64,000 bases of DNA from Zygotorulaspora mrakii (Eukaryota; Ascomycota; Saccharomycetes; Saccharomycetales; Saccharomycetaceae), in NCBI RefSeq assembly GCF_013402915.1, contig NC_050722.1, positions 806,001 to 870,000 on the forward strand, written 5' to 3'. The position numbers and the translations under genes were made by a program. Below the pieces are notes generated by a model. That model saw only the letters and a program-made list of their open reading frames with translations. It ran no database searches and was not told the origin of the DNA. This document shows, piece by piece, positions 1 to 9,834 of the stretch (the first letter of the stretch is position 1; each line of letters starts with the position of its first letter).

Positions 1-207
1 CTCGTTCTTATAAGTATATTGTATGCAAGACCACGTGGTTGGAAAAAGTTTCGAGTCTTGCGTTTGCAATCTCACCTTGATGGTATCGAAAGGGTATTCA
101 ATTGTCTTACCAATGGCTCCTGCGATAGATCCATTGATTATATCTCGTAATGCTTTACTTTGGAGCCCTCTGTCCCTTTGTTCTGCAATGATAATGCTAT
201 CCTCCAT
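1..207 (-). CDS. ORT1: Mitochondrial ornithine carrier, N-terminal part (cut by window edge)
   Basis: This is the first 69 codons of a mitochondrial carrier, read leftward from an ATG at 207; the gene runs off the window. Ort1/Arg11 exchanges ornithine made in the matrix for cytosolic protons or basic amino acids during arginine synthesis, in the inner membrane. The visible part has the first helix of the carrier fold and the signature P-F-D-T-I-K-V-R-L of the first mitochondrial-carrier repeat at about residues 41-49. It is followed by [14 protein letters not shown], which closely matches S. cerevisiae Ort1 rather than other carriers. S. cerevisiae ORT1 (YOR130C) lies beside YOR131C and VPS17, both found a few kb to the right here. 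Family membership is certain from the signature; the ORT1 assignment rests on similarity and synteny. Confidence 0.88.
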   Translation of the reverse strand, partial: MEDSIIIAEQRDRGLQSKALRDIINGSIAGAIGKTIEYPFDTIKVRLQTQDSKLFPTTWSCIQYTYKNE

Positions 208-875
208 CGCGAAGTGTTCTAATCTGATGAATCTGCTGCTTTAACCCACTAAATTTCAATGCAGAAGATTCAGAGTACTACTGCCCACGCCGTTGAAATG
301 CTTTAATAACTGTACGTAAATATACACGAATTCATCGTTTTTCAATACATCTTGTCATAATGAAATTTTTTTTCTTCCGATGTCAGCTTCAAAAGATTGG
401 CGCGATGACAGAGTGCATTAAGTGAAAAAAGGAAAATCCCAGATGATAGGATACTTTCAGATTTGAGCTTGGACATTGCTAGTTAGGATTATAGTCCGTC
501 AACAAATCGTCATTCCGAGGATAAATTGGTACTAAAACTATCACGTGATATAATATCTCTGTTCTGAGAATTTCGCTGTGCGCGCGAAACTCTCAGACTT
601 ATTCGTAAGCAATGACACAAGCGGAAAAGATGGTATTTTTTTTTTTTTTCATTTCCTCACTGAAAAATTTTCGATGTTCTTGCCAATATGGAGTGCGTTG
701 AGTTGATGCTTTCTGAGAAGTTTCAGTTAGTTAAATTCAATGATAAATTTTTCAATAGAGATCATTTATCATTAAGACTACTTTTAAATATACTAAGGAA
801 TAGTCTGCGCTTTTAAATATCGCTTAAATTGATTATTTCATTAAACCATAAGTCTCAGATTTAGTTAAAAACAAA
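208..875. promoter_or_regulatory. Divergent promoter region ORT1 / RPP2B
   Basis: No gene is seen here. The stretch separates the divergent starts of ORT1 and RPP2B. A perfect TCACGTGA octamer, the Cbf1-type E-box, is at 541-548, about 330 bp upstream of RPP2B. A run of 13 T is near 641-653. TATA-like AT-rich sequence lies at 785-795 and 814-820. In several yeasts outside the post-duplication clade, Cbf1 helps drive ribosomal protein genes, so a role at RPP2B is plausible but inferred. Confidence 0.45.
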
Positions 876-1211
876 ATGAAATACTTAGCTGCTTATTTGT
901 TGTTGACCCAAGGTGGCAAGGAATCCCCATCTGCTGCTGACATCAAATCTGTCATTGAATCTATTGGTGTTGAAGCTGACGATGCCAGAATCAACGAATT
1001 GCTATCCTCTCTACAAGGTAAGGGTTCTTTGGATGAAATCATTGCTGAAGGTCAACAAAAATTCGCTTCTGTTCCAGCTGGTGGTGCTGCTTCCGCTGGT
1101 GCTGCCGCTGGTGGTGCTGCCGCTGGTGGTGATGCTGCTGCTGAAGAAGAAGCTGCTGAGGAAGAGAAGGAAGAATCCGATGACGACATGGGATTCGGTT
1201 TATTCGATTAA
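876..1211 (+). CDS. RPP2B: 60S acidic ribosomal protein P2-beta
   Basis: This 111-residue P2 stalk protein forms heterodimers with P1 on the large ribosomal subunit stalk and recruits translational GTPases such as EF-2, encoded 6 kb to the right. The N-terminal helical dimerisation domain (about 1-65) is followed by an Ala/Gly-rich hinge (about 68-90), an acidic Glu/Asp stretch and the invariant C-terminal tail [11 protein letters not shown]. Length and sequence fit S. cerevisiae Rpp2B (110 residues). Codon choice is strongly biased to the yeast optimal set (GCT, GGT, GAA), as expected of a highly expressed gene. It is followed by the convergent NKP1, as in the YDR382W-YDR383C order of S. cerevisiae. 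Confidence 0.97.
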   Translation: MKYLAAYLLLTQGGKESPSAADIKSVIESIGVEADDARINELLSSLQGKGSLDEIIAEGQQKFASVPAGGAASAGAAAGGAAAGGDAAAEEEAAEEEKEESDDDMGFGLFD

Positions 1212-1332
1212 GAGTAGTCATCGAATTTACTTCTCATGATTCTCTAACTGCTTGTATTCCATTGTTATATAAAAGCATATGTGTATTTTTGTATATGTAT
1301 GTTCGATTTAGCAAAAAAAGTTGAATAAATTG

Positions 1333-2043
1333 TTAGATTGAAACCCTTTTCATCATTTCTTTGAGGTTAGCTTGCGTAAGTGGAGATGTATCGGAACGTT
1401 TGATAGCGTCCTCGAGTAAAAAAGTAAACTCTTCCAGATTTAGCCTTATCTCTCCATCATATCGGGCAAAAAAATCAGTTATGTTTTCAGTTGGGTCGAG
1501 TTTTTCTTCAATTGATTCCAAAAGATGTCGTATTTTGTTTAATTTGTTTTCTGTTTCTTCAATCTTTGTATTACCAAATGCAATGGCATGGCATTTGTTT
1601 ACTAATTCTTTCCTTAAATTGCTGTATTCATTTAATATTCTTACGTCTCTTTCTTGGTTGTCAGCAATTGAATTAGAAGATGCTATTCCAATTCGAGGTA
1701 GATTTCCAATATCCTGCATTAGTTTCTCTAGTGACAATCCCGGATCATTGCTATCGTCATCGTCACCTCTCAATTCAGTACCAATTGAGTACCGCGGTAT
1801 ATCACCTATAAGATCCGAAATGAGGTTTAGTTGTTCACGTCTCCAATCTGACTCGAAATCTACAACTTGTTTGCAAATTGCATCCTGCTTGCTCAACTTA
1901 TACAGTTCATGTCTCTTTAAGTCAACTTGTGCCCGCAAAGCTTGCAAGCAGGCGTTGGGAATTTGCTCCTGTAGATCATCAATAGGCTCAACTGAGTGTA
2001 AACCGGCACTATGAGACACGAAGTCTGCTATTTCTTTGTACAT
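1333..2043 (-). CDS. NKP1: Kinetochore protein Nkp1-like (CTF19/CCAN complex)
   Basis: This 236-residue protein is mostly helical and coiled-coil. It matches S. cerevisiae Nkp1 (YDR383C, 238 residues) in several blocks: a Leu-x-Ala-Gln-Val segment followed by Lys/Arg near residues 34-45, the motif L-I-G-D-I-P-R-Y-S-I-G-T-E-L-R near 77-91, and LNEYSNLRKELVNKCHA near 137-153. Nkp1 with Nkp2 is a nonessential part of the Ctf19 inner kinetochore complex and binds near the Ctf19-Mcm21-Okp1-Ame1 core. The start is an ATG with no nearby in-frame alternative. Placement between RPP2B and ATO3 reproduces the YDR382-384 order, which supports the call because this family diverges quickly. Confidence 0.88.
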   Translation of the reverse strand: MYKEIADFVSHSAGLHSVEPIDDLQEQIPNACLQALRAQVDLKRHELYKLSKQDAICKQVVDFESDWRREQLNLISDLIGDIPRYSIGTELRGDDDDSNDPGLSLEKLMQDIGNLPRIGIASSNSIADNQERDVRILNEYSNLRKELVNKCHAIAFGNTKIEETENKLNKIRHLLESIEEKLDPTENITDFFARYDGEIRLNLEEFTFLLEDAIKRSDTSPLTQANLKEMMKRVSI

Positions 2044-2188
2044 TGGAATGTCTCTTGGCCTTTTCGTGGAATGTTGTGCTATTATTCCCAGTCAGCAGGG
2101 GAACATTTGAGAGTAGGTGCTGCCCCATTTGGTCATGCCTCAACTTTATAAAGAGACATTTCTTTTTTTACTTCGTGAAATCTACTAA

Positions 2189-2260
2189 TCCGCGATAGTT
2201 TAATGGTAAGAATGGGCGCTTGTCGCGTGCCAGATCGGGGTTCAATTCCCCGTCGCGGAG
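2189..2260 (+). tRNA. tRNA-Asp (GTC)
   Basis: A 72-nt cloverleaf with acceptor TCCGCGA pairing with TCGCGGAG, an anticodon loop CTTGTCGC reading GTC, and a B-box GGTTCAATTCC. It is nearly identical to S. cerevisiae tRNA-Asp(GUC). A T7 run directly downstream (2262-2268) is the Pol III terminator. There is no intron, and no LTR next to it, unlike the tRNAs further right. Confidence 0.96.
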
Positions 2261-2461
2261 ATTTTTTTAGATTCCTGCTGGACACAATCTGTCCATGTGT
2301 CAGCCTGCTACGACGCAACACAAGTACCGGCACTAATACCTATCTCTATCTCTATTTCTAGCTCTATGTGTGCAGAGTCTCGTACTTGTCATCATTATTA
2401 CAACTTGCTTAGCTATATATATCTCCATTATCATTATTTTTTGTTAACTATATATATGCGA

Positions 2462-3298
2462 CTACACCAGACCTGCATCAGGCATCGGGTATGCAACTAA
2501 TGGAACATAGGAGTTACTAGGACTAGCGATAGCACAATACAACGAATACCAACCGCAGCAACTACTCAATATACCAAAATAACCACCTGCCATAAGAACA
2601 TTCACGTTGGAGATGAAAGTGCCGATGCATAACATTAAAAATGTCAAATCTAGGAAGAACAGCAGCAAAAACAATCCCCAGGTGCTCTTCATCGAACAGA
2701 TCATAACAAGAAAAGTAAACACCGTCCACCCAGCAAGGAAAAATCCTTGTATGCTACTCAACATTTCCGGGTCATCGGCATACGCTCTGGCAACCCCGAA
2801 TTGCTCTATATTGATACAGCCCCAGCAGATCCAGAAGCCGCCAAACGAACTGAAAACAGTCATCGCATAGGTGTCCCCCGTGCAGAAACACAGCAACCCA
2901 GCAAACAACTCAATGGCCCCACCGAAAAACATAAAGGCAGAAATCAGAAGGTTGTTATTTGTAACTCCGCGCACCCTCGCATTGCACAACGACAGCGTCA
3001 GGCAACAGAACGAGAAAGAGGCTAACCCCAGCGGAATCGGATTGGCGAGCTTCTTCGACTTTGGTCGCCTCCTATAGGTTTCCTCGTCCAAATCACTGGC
3101 GAAAATATTCACAAATTCGCTTCTTCTGAAAGTCTGGTCGCCGATTGTCACGTACTCGCCTTCCGCGCTGATGCTTCTCACAACGCGCTCCTGTGGTCTT
3201 GTTCCCTCCGCGCCACGAGAAACGTTGTCTCCGTGGAGAGCCCTGATGCCGTCCTTTTCACTCCCCTGCGATATCGATTCTGATGAGCCCGACGTCAT
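2462..3298 (-). CDS. ATO3: Plasma membrane ammonium/acetate exporter-type protein, Ato3-like (GPR1/FUN34/YaaH family)
   Basis: This 278-residue polytopic protein belongs to the GPR1/FUN34/YaaH (AceTr) family. The family signature N-P-I-P-L-G-L-A-S-F is at about residues 86-95, at the start of the first of six predicted membrane helices. The hydrophilic N-terminus (1-80) is Ser/Glu-rich. In S. cerevisiae Ato3 (YDR384C, 275 residues) is thought to export ammonia in starving colonies; related members move acetate. Position between NKP1 and the EF-2 region matches YDR383-385. An 11-bp tandem repeat lies just upstream of the start (3312-3355). The gene is noticeably richer in GC than its surroundings. 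Confidence 0.9.
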   Translation of the reverse strand: MTSGSSESISQGSEKDGIRALHGDNVSRGAEGTRPQERVVRSISAEGEYVTIGDQTFRRSEFVNIFASDLDEETYRRRPKSKKLANPIPLGLASFSFCCLTLSLCNARVRGVTNNNLLISAFMFFGGAIELFAGLLCFCTGDTYAMTVFSSFGGFWICWGCINIEQFGVARAYADDPEMLSSIQGFFLAGWTVFTFLVMICSMKSTWGLFLLLFFLDLTFLMLCIGTFISNVNVLMAGGYFGILSSCCGWYSLYCAIASPSNSYVPLVAYPMPDAGLV

Positions 3299-4063
3299 AC
3301 TCTAGAGTATATTGGTAGTATATCGATAGTATACCGATAGTATATGGATAAGATATGGAGTTCAATTTAGTATTCTTGCTCCTTAGACCTTTGATCTTGT
3401 CACGACGACGCGACACACCACCACGCAATACACGTATTCTTTTTATACATTTACGTTTTCTGCAGAGTCACATACACTCACCACCCTCTTCCTTGGCCAC
3501 CACCGCTGTCCCTTGAGGAGTGGCCTCGTTTAACATCTTCCGTTGAACTCGACACAATGCCTCCACCATCATTTCATCCATTTTATTGGAAACTCGCACC
3601 ATCTTGTTATTTCACTCGCCAATTGGAGATGCATCATCATTTGAGAATAAAATTTCTTTCTCGTCTCGCATCAGCTCATCTTGTGATGCCCTGTTTGCTG
3701 CATTGCTGCTGCACCGCGGAAGCGAAAAATCGGAGAAAAAATATGTGAAAAGAAAAAAACAGAAGGCGTTGCCGTTGGACCGAGAGGGCCGAAACAAGGC
3801 AGCATCGAACGGTGTGCATCGTGTTGCAGCGTAGTGTCGTATCGGTTGGATAGTTGAGACTGGAGAACAGCAAGTGATGGGCAAAAGGTCTTTGAAGAGG
3901 GTCAAGGTGGTATATAGTAAGAGGTGAGACTGCGCACCATGAGGAATGGTGGAGGGTTGGGGGATGAGGAATGGAGGAATGGAGGAATGGAGGGTGGAAG
4001 GAATGGAGAAGAGAAGAAAGGAGAGGAGAGTGTTGACGGTTTTCTATAAAAATTTGTTGGATT
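3299..4063. other. Intergenic region ATO3 / YOR131C-like, with purine-rich repeat
   Basis: No convincing gene. The ATO3 promoter occupies the left part, with a CAC-rich stretch near 3405-3425. The right end (about 3940-4033) is almost purely purine on the + strand and carries imperfect copies of GGAATGGAG, e.g. at 3967-3993. It lies just beyond the 3' end of the phosphatase gene. The short reading frames inside show no homology or codon bias that I recognise. Confidence 0.5.
3312..3355. repeat. Four imperfect 11-bp tandem repeats in ATO3 leader/promoter
   Basis: Four consecutive 11-mers of the form YNGATAGTATA (ttggtagtata, tcgatagtata, ccgatagtata, tggataagata) end 14 bp upstream of the ATO3 start. 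They probably lie in the 5' untranslated region or core promoter. Function is unknown. Confidence 0.75.
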
Positions 4064-4702
4064 TCAGTCTATCAAAGATATGATTTCAGAGAGGTCGTCC
4101 ACTGCGACGTCTATCAAGGAGGAATGCTCCCCGTGATCTAGCATTGGGCTGTTGGCGGGGTTTCTTAGTAGCACAGTGACACAGCCTGCCTGACGACCGC
4201 TCTTCATGTCGTCATAGGAGTCACCCACCATCATTATCTGGTCTGGAGCCAGCGAGAGTAAACCGGCAATGTGAAGCAATGGTTCCGGACTGGGCTTGGG
4301 GGGCTTGAACTCTCTTGTGATTATGTGATCAAAGTGTCTGTACTCGATTGGGATGTAACTTGTAATGAGATGCGTGACAGGAGGTAGCAGGTTTCTTGTC
4401 AGGACGTTTTTGCTCAAATTTTTCAGTGAGAGATATTTCATGAGCGGAACTAGACCTGGCTGCGGTATCATCTCGCGCATTGCCTTCGCTTCGACTGCTT
4501 CGATTCGCTGCAATGCTTGTTCGCGCTCGAGTGACGAGGGGGCCTTCTCGATGAAGGTCAGGATGTCCATCGATTTGTCTGTGAGTCCCACAGACTCTCG
4601 CATTGCTGGGAACATCCATGGTTGGGGCAGGCACAGGGTTCCGTCCATGTCGAACACCACGGCGCGGATACCCTTGAACGATGTGGGCAGTATCTTGGTC
4701 AT
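4064..4702 (-). CDS. HAD-family phosphatase, YOR131C-like
   Basis: This 212-residue haloacid-dehalogenase hydrolase has motif I D-M-D-G-T near residues 18-22, a cap-like helical region after it, motif III around K-P-P-K-P-S-P-E-P, and motif IV V-G-D-S-Y-D-D-M-K. It matches S. cerevisiae YOR131C (218 residues), an uncharacterised HAD protein. The ATG at 4702 gives the N-terminus MTK as in the homologue. The open frame continues upstream but has no ATG there, and a TATA-like element at about 4801-4809 suits a transcript starting downstream of it. The catalytic residues are all present, so it should be active; the substrate is unknown. It is divergent with VPS17, as in YOR131C/YOR132W. Confidence 0.9.
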   Translation of the reverse strand: MTKILPTSFKGIRAVVFDMDGTLCLPQPWMFPAMRESVGLTDKSMDILTFIEKAPSSLEREQALQRIEAVEAKAMREMIPQPGLVPLMKYLSLKNLSKNVLTRNLLPPVTHLITSYIPIEYRHFDHIITREFKPPKPSPEPLLHIAGLLSLAPDQIMMVGDSYDDMKSGRQAGCVTVLLRNPANSPMLDHGEHSSLIDVAVDDLSEIISLID

Positions 4703-4984
4703 TTGAAATTGGTGCGTAAAACTGGTATCTTGAGCCCGTGTTGCTGACACTCGGTTCTTGACGCTGGGCTGCAAATCAAGCGGTGTGGAGCGAAGAGGAG
4801 TTTTATATCTTGCAGATTCCTTTTTAATAGTAGGTATTTTTTACTTTTTTACAATGACGAAAAACCAAAAAAAATTCGGCAGTAGGGGTTTTCTGTCAGT
4901 ACTTGAATGATTTTTTTTTTTGATGTAACGGTGCAGAACTGTTGTCACTTGAGCAGCTGATTGAGTTCAAACTGTGTCGTGATC

Positions 4985-6664
4985 ATGACTTCAGTTGTAG
5001 CTTACGATCCTAATGAAGATGATGACGATATGATAGATAACAATCCGTTTGCGAGGTCGATACTCGAGAACCAGCCGTCAATAGGGGAGACGCCGCCACA
5101 GGAAGAAAACGAGAGTGAAGAACGGAGAGAAAACAGTCACAATGAAGCTGAACAGGAACAACAGGTCCTAAGAGATGCCAGCTTGGATCCCAATGACGAC
5201 AATCAACAGGAGGAAGAGGAGAGCTTCAGAATCCTCCCTGAGCGTAGACCCTCCAAATACACATTGCTGGTGAAGATTAAGGGAATGGAACGAATCGGAT
5301 CGACCAGCAACAAGAAGGAAAACCCAACACTGATCATGGATGTACAAACCAATTTGCCAACATTTAGAAAGCAGAATCATAAGAATATACGCAAGACGCC
5401 TGACGAATTTCAGCAGCTTTTCAAATATCTCAATGGAGCTATTCAAGAATCTTTTATTCCGTCAGTTCCACGATCTTTCACCAATTACGGTATAAACAGT
5501 AATGAAGATTACGAAAAAACGATTAAAAACTTTCAGGAATGGTTTAATAGAATTTGTGAGGACCCGTTGATTTTAAGAAACGAGGAAGTTGCATTTTTCA
5601 TTGAAAGTGATTTTAACACCTACTCGCCAATAAATAAATCAAAATTGCCCGCAACTGGGTTGAAAAGGAAAACTCTGAAACAGCTAGCACCTCCATACGA
5701 TGAAACGGTTGAATTGGCAGAATTTAGGCCGTTGGTTAAATCTATTTACTGGCGTTGCCAGGATATTGATTCAAAATTGTCAAAAGTAAGTAGAAGCAAA
5801 AAAATACTGTCACAAGAAGAAAACTCCTTCGGTCAAGGCTTTGTCAATATGGATGACCAGGGTCAAAGTCATTTGTATAAAAAATTTGGCAAAATTCTAA
5901 TTGCTGTTGGTGACATAGATAGTGTTATTGCAACACTGGATATCGCCACGTTACACGATGCTCTCGAATGGATCGTGAAGGATTCATATGTTGTCAAAGA
6001 GGCGTTGACCAACCGGCATTTGATCATGAGAGAGCTAATGCAAGCACAACAAATTTTGAGAACTAGACAAGACCAAGCAAGAAAACTGAGAGCCAAGAGG
6101 GACATCAATCCTTTGAAAGTTGATGAAGCACTTCGTCATCTGAAAACTTCAACAATGGATGAACAGCTTTTGACCAATAAGTTGAAAAGAGTCACAATGA
6201 ACATGCTTATAGAACGTCAAACATGGTTAGAATGGTACGAAAACAAAATGTCCAATTCCATCAAAGAATATGCACTGCGCAAGATAGAATATGAGCGCAA
6301 AAAATTAACCTTACTGGAAAGAATAAGATCTGATGTAAGAAGAGCTGATACAAATGGTGGTCTTTCGCGACTGGGGCGTGAAGGACGTGTTTCCGGTAAT
6401 GATGCCATGACCACAGATATAATATCCCAAAGCGTTGATGGCGACGACTGGACTGGCGAAGCTCGTCGTCGCTCAACAAGCCAAATGGATAAACTGGCAC
6501 ATACGGAGTTCGATAAGGCGCTAACTATCGAGGCAGGTGCTGCCACTTTTTCAGAAACACAAAGCTCTTCGCCTTTTGATACAAATGAAACTGCAAGAGC
6601 TTCTGAATCTACGTCACTTGATGCTCGCAGTGCCGCTACAATGCTTGGCTTACCAACTTTCTAA
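4985..6664 (+). CDS. VPS17: Retromer sorting nexin subunit Vps17
   Basis: This 559-residue sorting nexin pairs with Vps5 as the membrane-bending part of retromer, recycling Vps10 and other cargo from endosomes to the Golgi. The acidic disordered N-terminus (1-85) leads to a PX domain (about 90-210, starting Y-T-L-L-V-K-I-K-G-M) and then a long helical BAR-type region (about 250-470) and a Ser/Thr-rich tail. The ATG at 4985 gives MTSVVAYDPNEDD, matching the S. cerevisiae start (MTSAVPYDPYDD); the in-frame sequence upstream lacks an ATG. S. cerevisiae Vps17 is 551 residues. It sits beside EF-2, as in YOR132W-YOR133W. Confidence 0.95.
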   Translation: MTSVVAYDPNEDDDDMIDNNPFARSILENQPSIGETPPQEENESEERRENSHNEAEQEQQVLRDASLDPNDDNQQEEEESFRILPERRPSKYTLLVKIKGMERIGSTSNKKENPTLIMDVQTNLPTFRKQNHKNIRKTPDEFQQLFKYLNGAIQESFIPSVPRSFTNYGINSNEDYEKTIKNFQEWFNRICEDPLILRNEEVAFFIESDFNTYSPINKSKLPATGLKRKTLKQLAPPYDETVELAEFRPLVKSIYWRCQDIDSKLSKVSRSKKILSQEENSFGQGFVNMDDQGQSHLYKKFGKILIAVGDIDSVIATLDIATLHDALEWIVKDSYVVKEALTNRHLIMRELMQAQQILRTRQDQARKLRAKRDINPLKVDEALRHLKTSTMDEQLLTNKLKRVTMNMLIERQTWLEWYENKMSNSIKEYALRKIEYERKKLTLLERIRSDVRRADTNGGLSRLGREGRVSGNDAMTTDIISQSVDGDDWTGEARRRSTSQMDKLAHTEFDKALTIEAGAATFSETQSSSPFDTNETARASESTSLDARSAATMLGLPTF

Positions 6665-7053
6665 TGCCTTTTACGTATCTGAAATATAACTGTACCGTAT
6701 TTAATCACCATCCTAGTATTACCATCATGTTTAACGATTAGCGAAACTTTCAGCACGGGCGCAGTCTCGTAATTTCTCAGTACGCGGGAAAAAGAAAGTT
6801 CGAAGTTTTAATATGAAAAAAAAAAAAATGAAGGGCATATTGCAAATTTTGAATGAGCAGATATGATGGGAAGGAATGGTTAAGGAAAAAATTTTTTTAC
6901 TGAATTAGTATAACTAGTTTGGAATTTTTTTTACTACACTTACTTATAAGTTGTATATATATTATTTATTTGGGTTTTATTAGTATTAGTTTCAATTCTT
7001 GAAACCCTTGTGCGAAAAGCTAATCATAGACTCATTGAATAATTTAAACAGAG
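6665..7053. promoter_or_regulatory. EF-2 promoter region
   Basis: No gene. The region contains a 13-A run near 6816-6828, long T-runs near 6890-6935 and a TATA-like tract at about 6953-6968, roughly 90-100 bp before the EF-2 ATG. This is a usual layout for a strongly expressed yeast gene. I could not identify a Rap1 site with confidence. Confidence 0.4.
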
Positions 7054-9582
7054 ATGGTTGCTTTCACTGTTGACCAAATGCGTTCCCTGATGGACAAGGT
7101 TACCAATGTGCGTAACATGTCTGTTATTGCCCATGTCGATCATGGTAAATCTACCTTGACCGATTCCTTGGTCCAAAAGGCTGGTATCATTTCTGCTGCA
7201 AAGGCTGGTGAAGCCCGTTTCATGGATACCAGAAAGGACGAACAAGAAAGAGGTATTACTATCAAGTCTACCGCTATCTCTTTGTTTGCTGAAATCAATG
7301 ATGAGGATGTCAAGGACATTAAGCAAAAGAGCGACGGTAACTCTTTCTTGATTAACTTGATCGATTCTCCAGGTCACGTTGATTTCTCTTCAGAAGTTAC
7401 TGCCGCTTTGCGTGTTACCGATGGTGCTTTAGTTGTCGTCGACACTGTTGAAGGTGTCTGTGTGCAAACTGAAACCGTCTTGAGACAAGCTTTGGGTGAA
7501 AGAATCAAGCCTGTTGTTGTTATTAACAAAGTTGACAGAGCTTTGTTGGAATTGCAAGTTACCAAGGAAGATTTGTACCAATCTTTCTCCAGAACTGTTG
7601 AATCCGTTAACGTCATTATCTCTACTTATGCTGATGAAGTTTTAGGTGATGTTCAAGTTTACCCATCTCAAGGTACCGTTGCTTTCGGTTCTGGTTTACA
7701 TGGTTGGGCTTTCACCATCCGTCAATTCGCCAACAGATACGGTAAGAAATTCGGTGTTGACAAATCAAAGATGATGGAAAGATTATGGGGTGACTCTTAC
7801 TTCAACCCAAAGACCAAGAAATGGACTAACAAAGAAACTGATGCCTCTGGTAAGCCGTTGGAAAGAGCTTTCAATATGTTCGTCTTGGATCCAATCTTCA
7901 GATTATTCGCTGCTATCATGAACTTCAAGAAGGATGAAATTCCAGTTCTTTTGGAGAAATTGGAAATCAATTTGAAGGGTGACGAAAAAGAATTGGAAGG
8001 TAAAGCTTTGTTGAAGGTTGTTATGAAGAAATTTTTACCAGCTGCCGATGCTTTATTGGAAATGATCGTTATGCATTTGCCATCTCCAGTTACTGCTCAA
8101 AACTACAGAGCTGAACAACTATACGAAGGTCCTTCTGATGATCCATTCTGTTTGGCTATCAAGAAGTGTGATCCAAACGCTGATTTAATGTTGTACGTCT
8201 CTAAGATGGTTCCAACATCGGATAAGGGTAGATTCTACGCTTTCGGTAGAGTTTTCGCCGGTACCGTTAAATCTGGTCAAAAGGTCAGAATTCAAGGTCC
8301 AAACTATGTCCCAGGTAAGAAGGATGATTTGTTCTTGAAGGCTATTCAAAGAGTTGTTCTTATGATGGGTTCCAGAACTGAACCAATCGATGACTGTCCA
8401 GCTGGTAACATTGTTGGTCTAGTCGGTGTCGATCAATTCTTATTGAAGACTGGTACTTTAACCACCAACGAAGCTGCACACAACATGAAGGTCATGAAAT
8501 TCTCTGTCTCCCCAGTTGTCCAAGTCGCTGTCGAAGTTAAAAATGCCAACGATCTACCAAAATTGGTTGAAGGTCTAAAGAGATTATCCAAATCTGATCC
8601 ATGTGTTTTGACCTACATGTCCGAATCTGGTGAACATATTGTTGCTGGTACCGGTGAATTGCATTTGGAAATCTGTCTGCAAGATTTGGAAAATGATCAT
8701 GCCGGTATTCCATTGAAGATTTCTCCACCTGTTGTTGCCTACAGAGAAACAGTCGAAGGTGAATCTTCTCAAGTCGCTTTATCTAAATCTCCAAACAAGC
8801 ATAACAGAATTTACTTAAAGGCCGAACCAATTGATGAAGAAGTTTCTTTGGCAATTGAAAATGGTAAGATCAACCCAAGAGATGATTTCAAAGCAAGAGC
8901 TAGAATCATGGCTGATGAATTCAACTGGGATGTCACCGATGCCAGAAAGATTTGGTGTTTCGGCCCAGATGGTAATGGTCCAAATTTGGTTGTCGACCAA
9001 ACCAAAGCCGTCCAATACTTGCACGAAATTAAAGATTCTGTTGTTGCTGCTTTCCAATGGGCTACAAAAGAGGGTCCAATTTTCGGTGAACAAATGAGAT
9101 CTGTCAGAGTTAACATCTTAGATGTTACTTTACACGCCGATGCCATTCACAGAGGTGGTGGTCAAATCATTCCTACCATGAGAAGAGCTACTTACGCAGG
9201 TTTCTTGTTAGCTGAACCAAAGATTCAAGAACCAGTTTTCTTGGTCGAAATTCAATGTCCAGAACAAGCTGTCGGTGGTATTTACTCCGTCTTGAACAAG
9301 AAGAGAGGTCAAGTTGTCTCTGAAGAACAAAGACCAGGTACTCCATTATTCACTGTCAAGGCTTACTTGCCAGTCAACGAGTCTTTCGGTTTCACCGGTG
9401 AATTGAGACAAGCTACAGGTGGTCAAGCTTTCCCACAAATGGTGTTCGATCACTGGGCTACTCTAGGTAGTGATCCATTGGACCCAACCACTAAGGCTGG
9501 TGAAATTGTTCTTGCTGCTCGTAAGAGACACGGTATGAAGGAGGAAGTTCCAGGCTGGCAAGAATACTACGACAAATTATAA
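7054..9582 (+). CDS. EFT1: Translation elongation factor 2 (EF-2)
   Basis: At 842 residues this is exactly the length of S. cerevisiae EF-2, the GTPase that translocates peptidyl-tRNA and mRNA on the ribosome. The G1 loop A-H-V-D-H-G-K-S-T is at residues 26-34, G3 D-S-P-G-H near 104-108, and G4 N-K-V-D near 158-161. The diphthamide histidine is His699 (codon 9148-9150) in the conserved [10 protein letters not shown] loop. Codon usage is extremely biased. S. cerevisiae has two identical copies (EFT1 YOR133W, EFT2 YDR385W). Here one gene sits where the two ancestral neighbourhoods meet: VPS17 (YOR132W) on the left and MUS81 (YDR386W) on the right. The symbol EFT1 stands for the EFT1/EFT2 ancestor. 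Confidence 0.99.
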   Translation: MVAFTVDQMRSLMDKVTNVRNMSVIAHVDHGKSTLTDSLVQKAGIISAAKAGEARFMDTRKDEQERGITIKSTAISLFAEINDEDVKDIKQKSDGNSFLINLIDSPGHVDFSSEVTAALRVTDGALVVVDTVEGVCVQTETVLRQALGERIKPVVVINKVDRALLELQVTKEDLYQSFSRTVESVNVIISTYADEVLGDVQVYPSQGTVAFGSGLHGWAFTIRQFANRYGKKFGVDKSKMMERLWGDSYFNPKTKKWTNKETDASGKPLERAFNMFVLDPIFRLFAAIMNFKKDEIPVLLEKLEINLKGDEKELEGKALLKVVMKKFLPAADALLEMIVMHLPSPVTAQNYRAEQLYEGPSDDPFCLAIKKCDPNADLMLYVSKMVPTSDKGRFYAFGRVFAGTVKSGQKVRIQGPNYVPGKKDDLFLKAIQRVVLMMGSRTEPIDDCPAGNIVGLVGVDQFLLKTGTLTTNEAAHNMKVMKFSVSPVVQVAVEVKNANDLPKLVEGLKRLSKSDPCVLTYMSESGEHIVAGTGELHLEICLQDLENDHAGIPLKISPPVVAYRETVEGESSQVALSKSPNKHNRIYLKAEPIDEEVSLAIENGKINPRDDFKARARIMADEFNWDVTDARKIWCFGPDGNGPNLVVDQTKAVQYLHEIKDSVVAAFQWATKEGPIFGEQMRSVRVNILDVTLHADAIHRGGGQIIPTMRRATYAGFLLAEPKIQEPVFLVEIQCPEQAVGGIYSVLNKKRGQVVSEEQRPGTPLFTVKAYLPVNESFGFTGELRQATGGQAFPQMVFDHWATLGSDPLDPTTKAGEIVLAARKRHGMKEEVPGWQEYYDKL

Positions 9583-9834
9583 GCAATGTATTTTAGGTTT
9601 GTTCTTCCTTTCTTAAGCGTTTATTAACAGCGTTAAATATAATATATATTGCCAATTTGTTTGTAGTTTTTTAACATAGTATCAATTTATCATATCAAAT
9701 ATTTCACAGTAGTCATTTTCGTTTTTATTTTTTTTTCTGCAAACGCGTGGCGGCTATGATTTTTATCTTGCCATTATGATAATTGTAAATGCTAAAACCA
9801 GATTAAATTGAACTATGAATGGAGGGGTTGCTGA

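Noticed and set aside
541..760. Possible point centromere starting at the TCACGTGA element
   Set aside because: It lacks an adjacent 80-160 bp extremely AT-rich element followed by a CDEIII core (TTCCGAA). The same holds for the octamers at 13737 and 20294.
4703..4774. Longer N-terminus for the YOR131C-like phosphatase
   Set aside because: The upstream open frame has no ATG and would begin about 30 bp from a TATA-like element. The homologue starts at the 4702 ATG.
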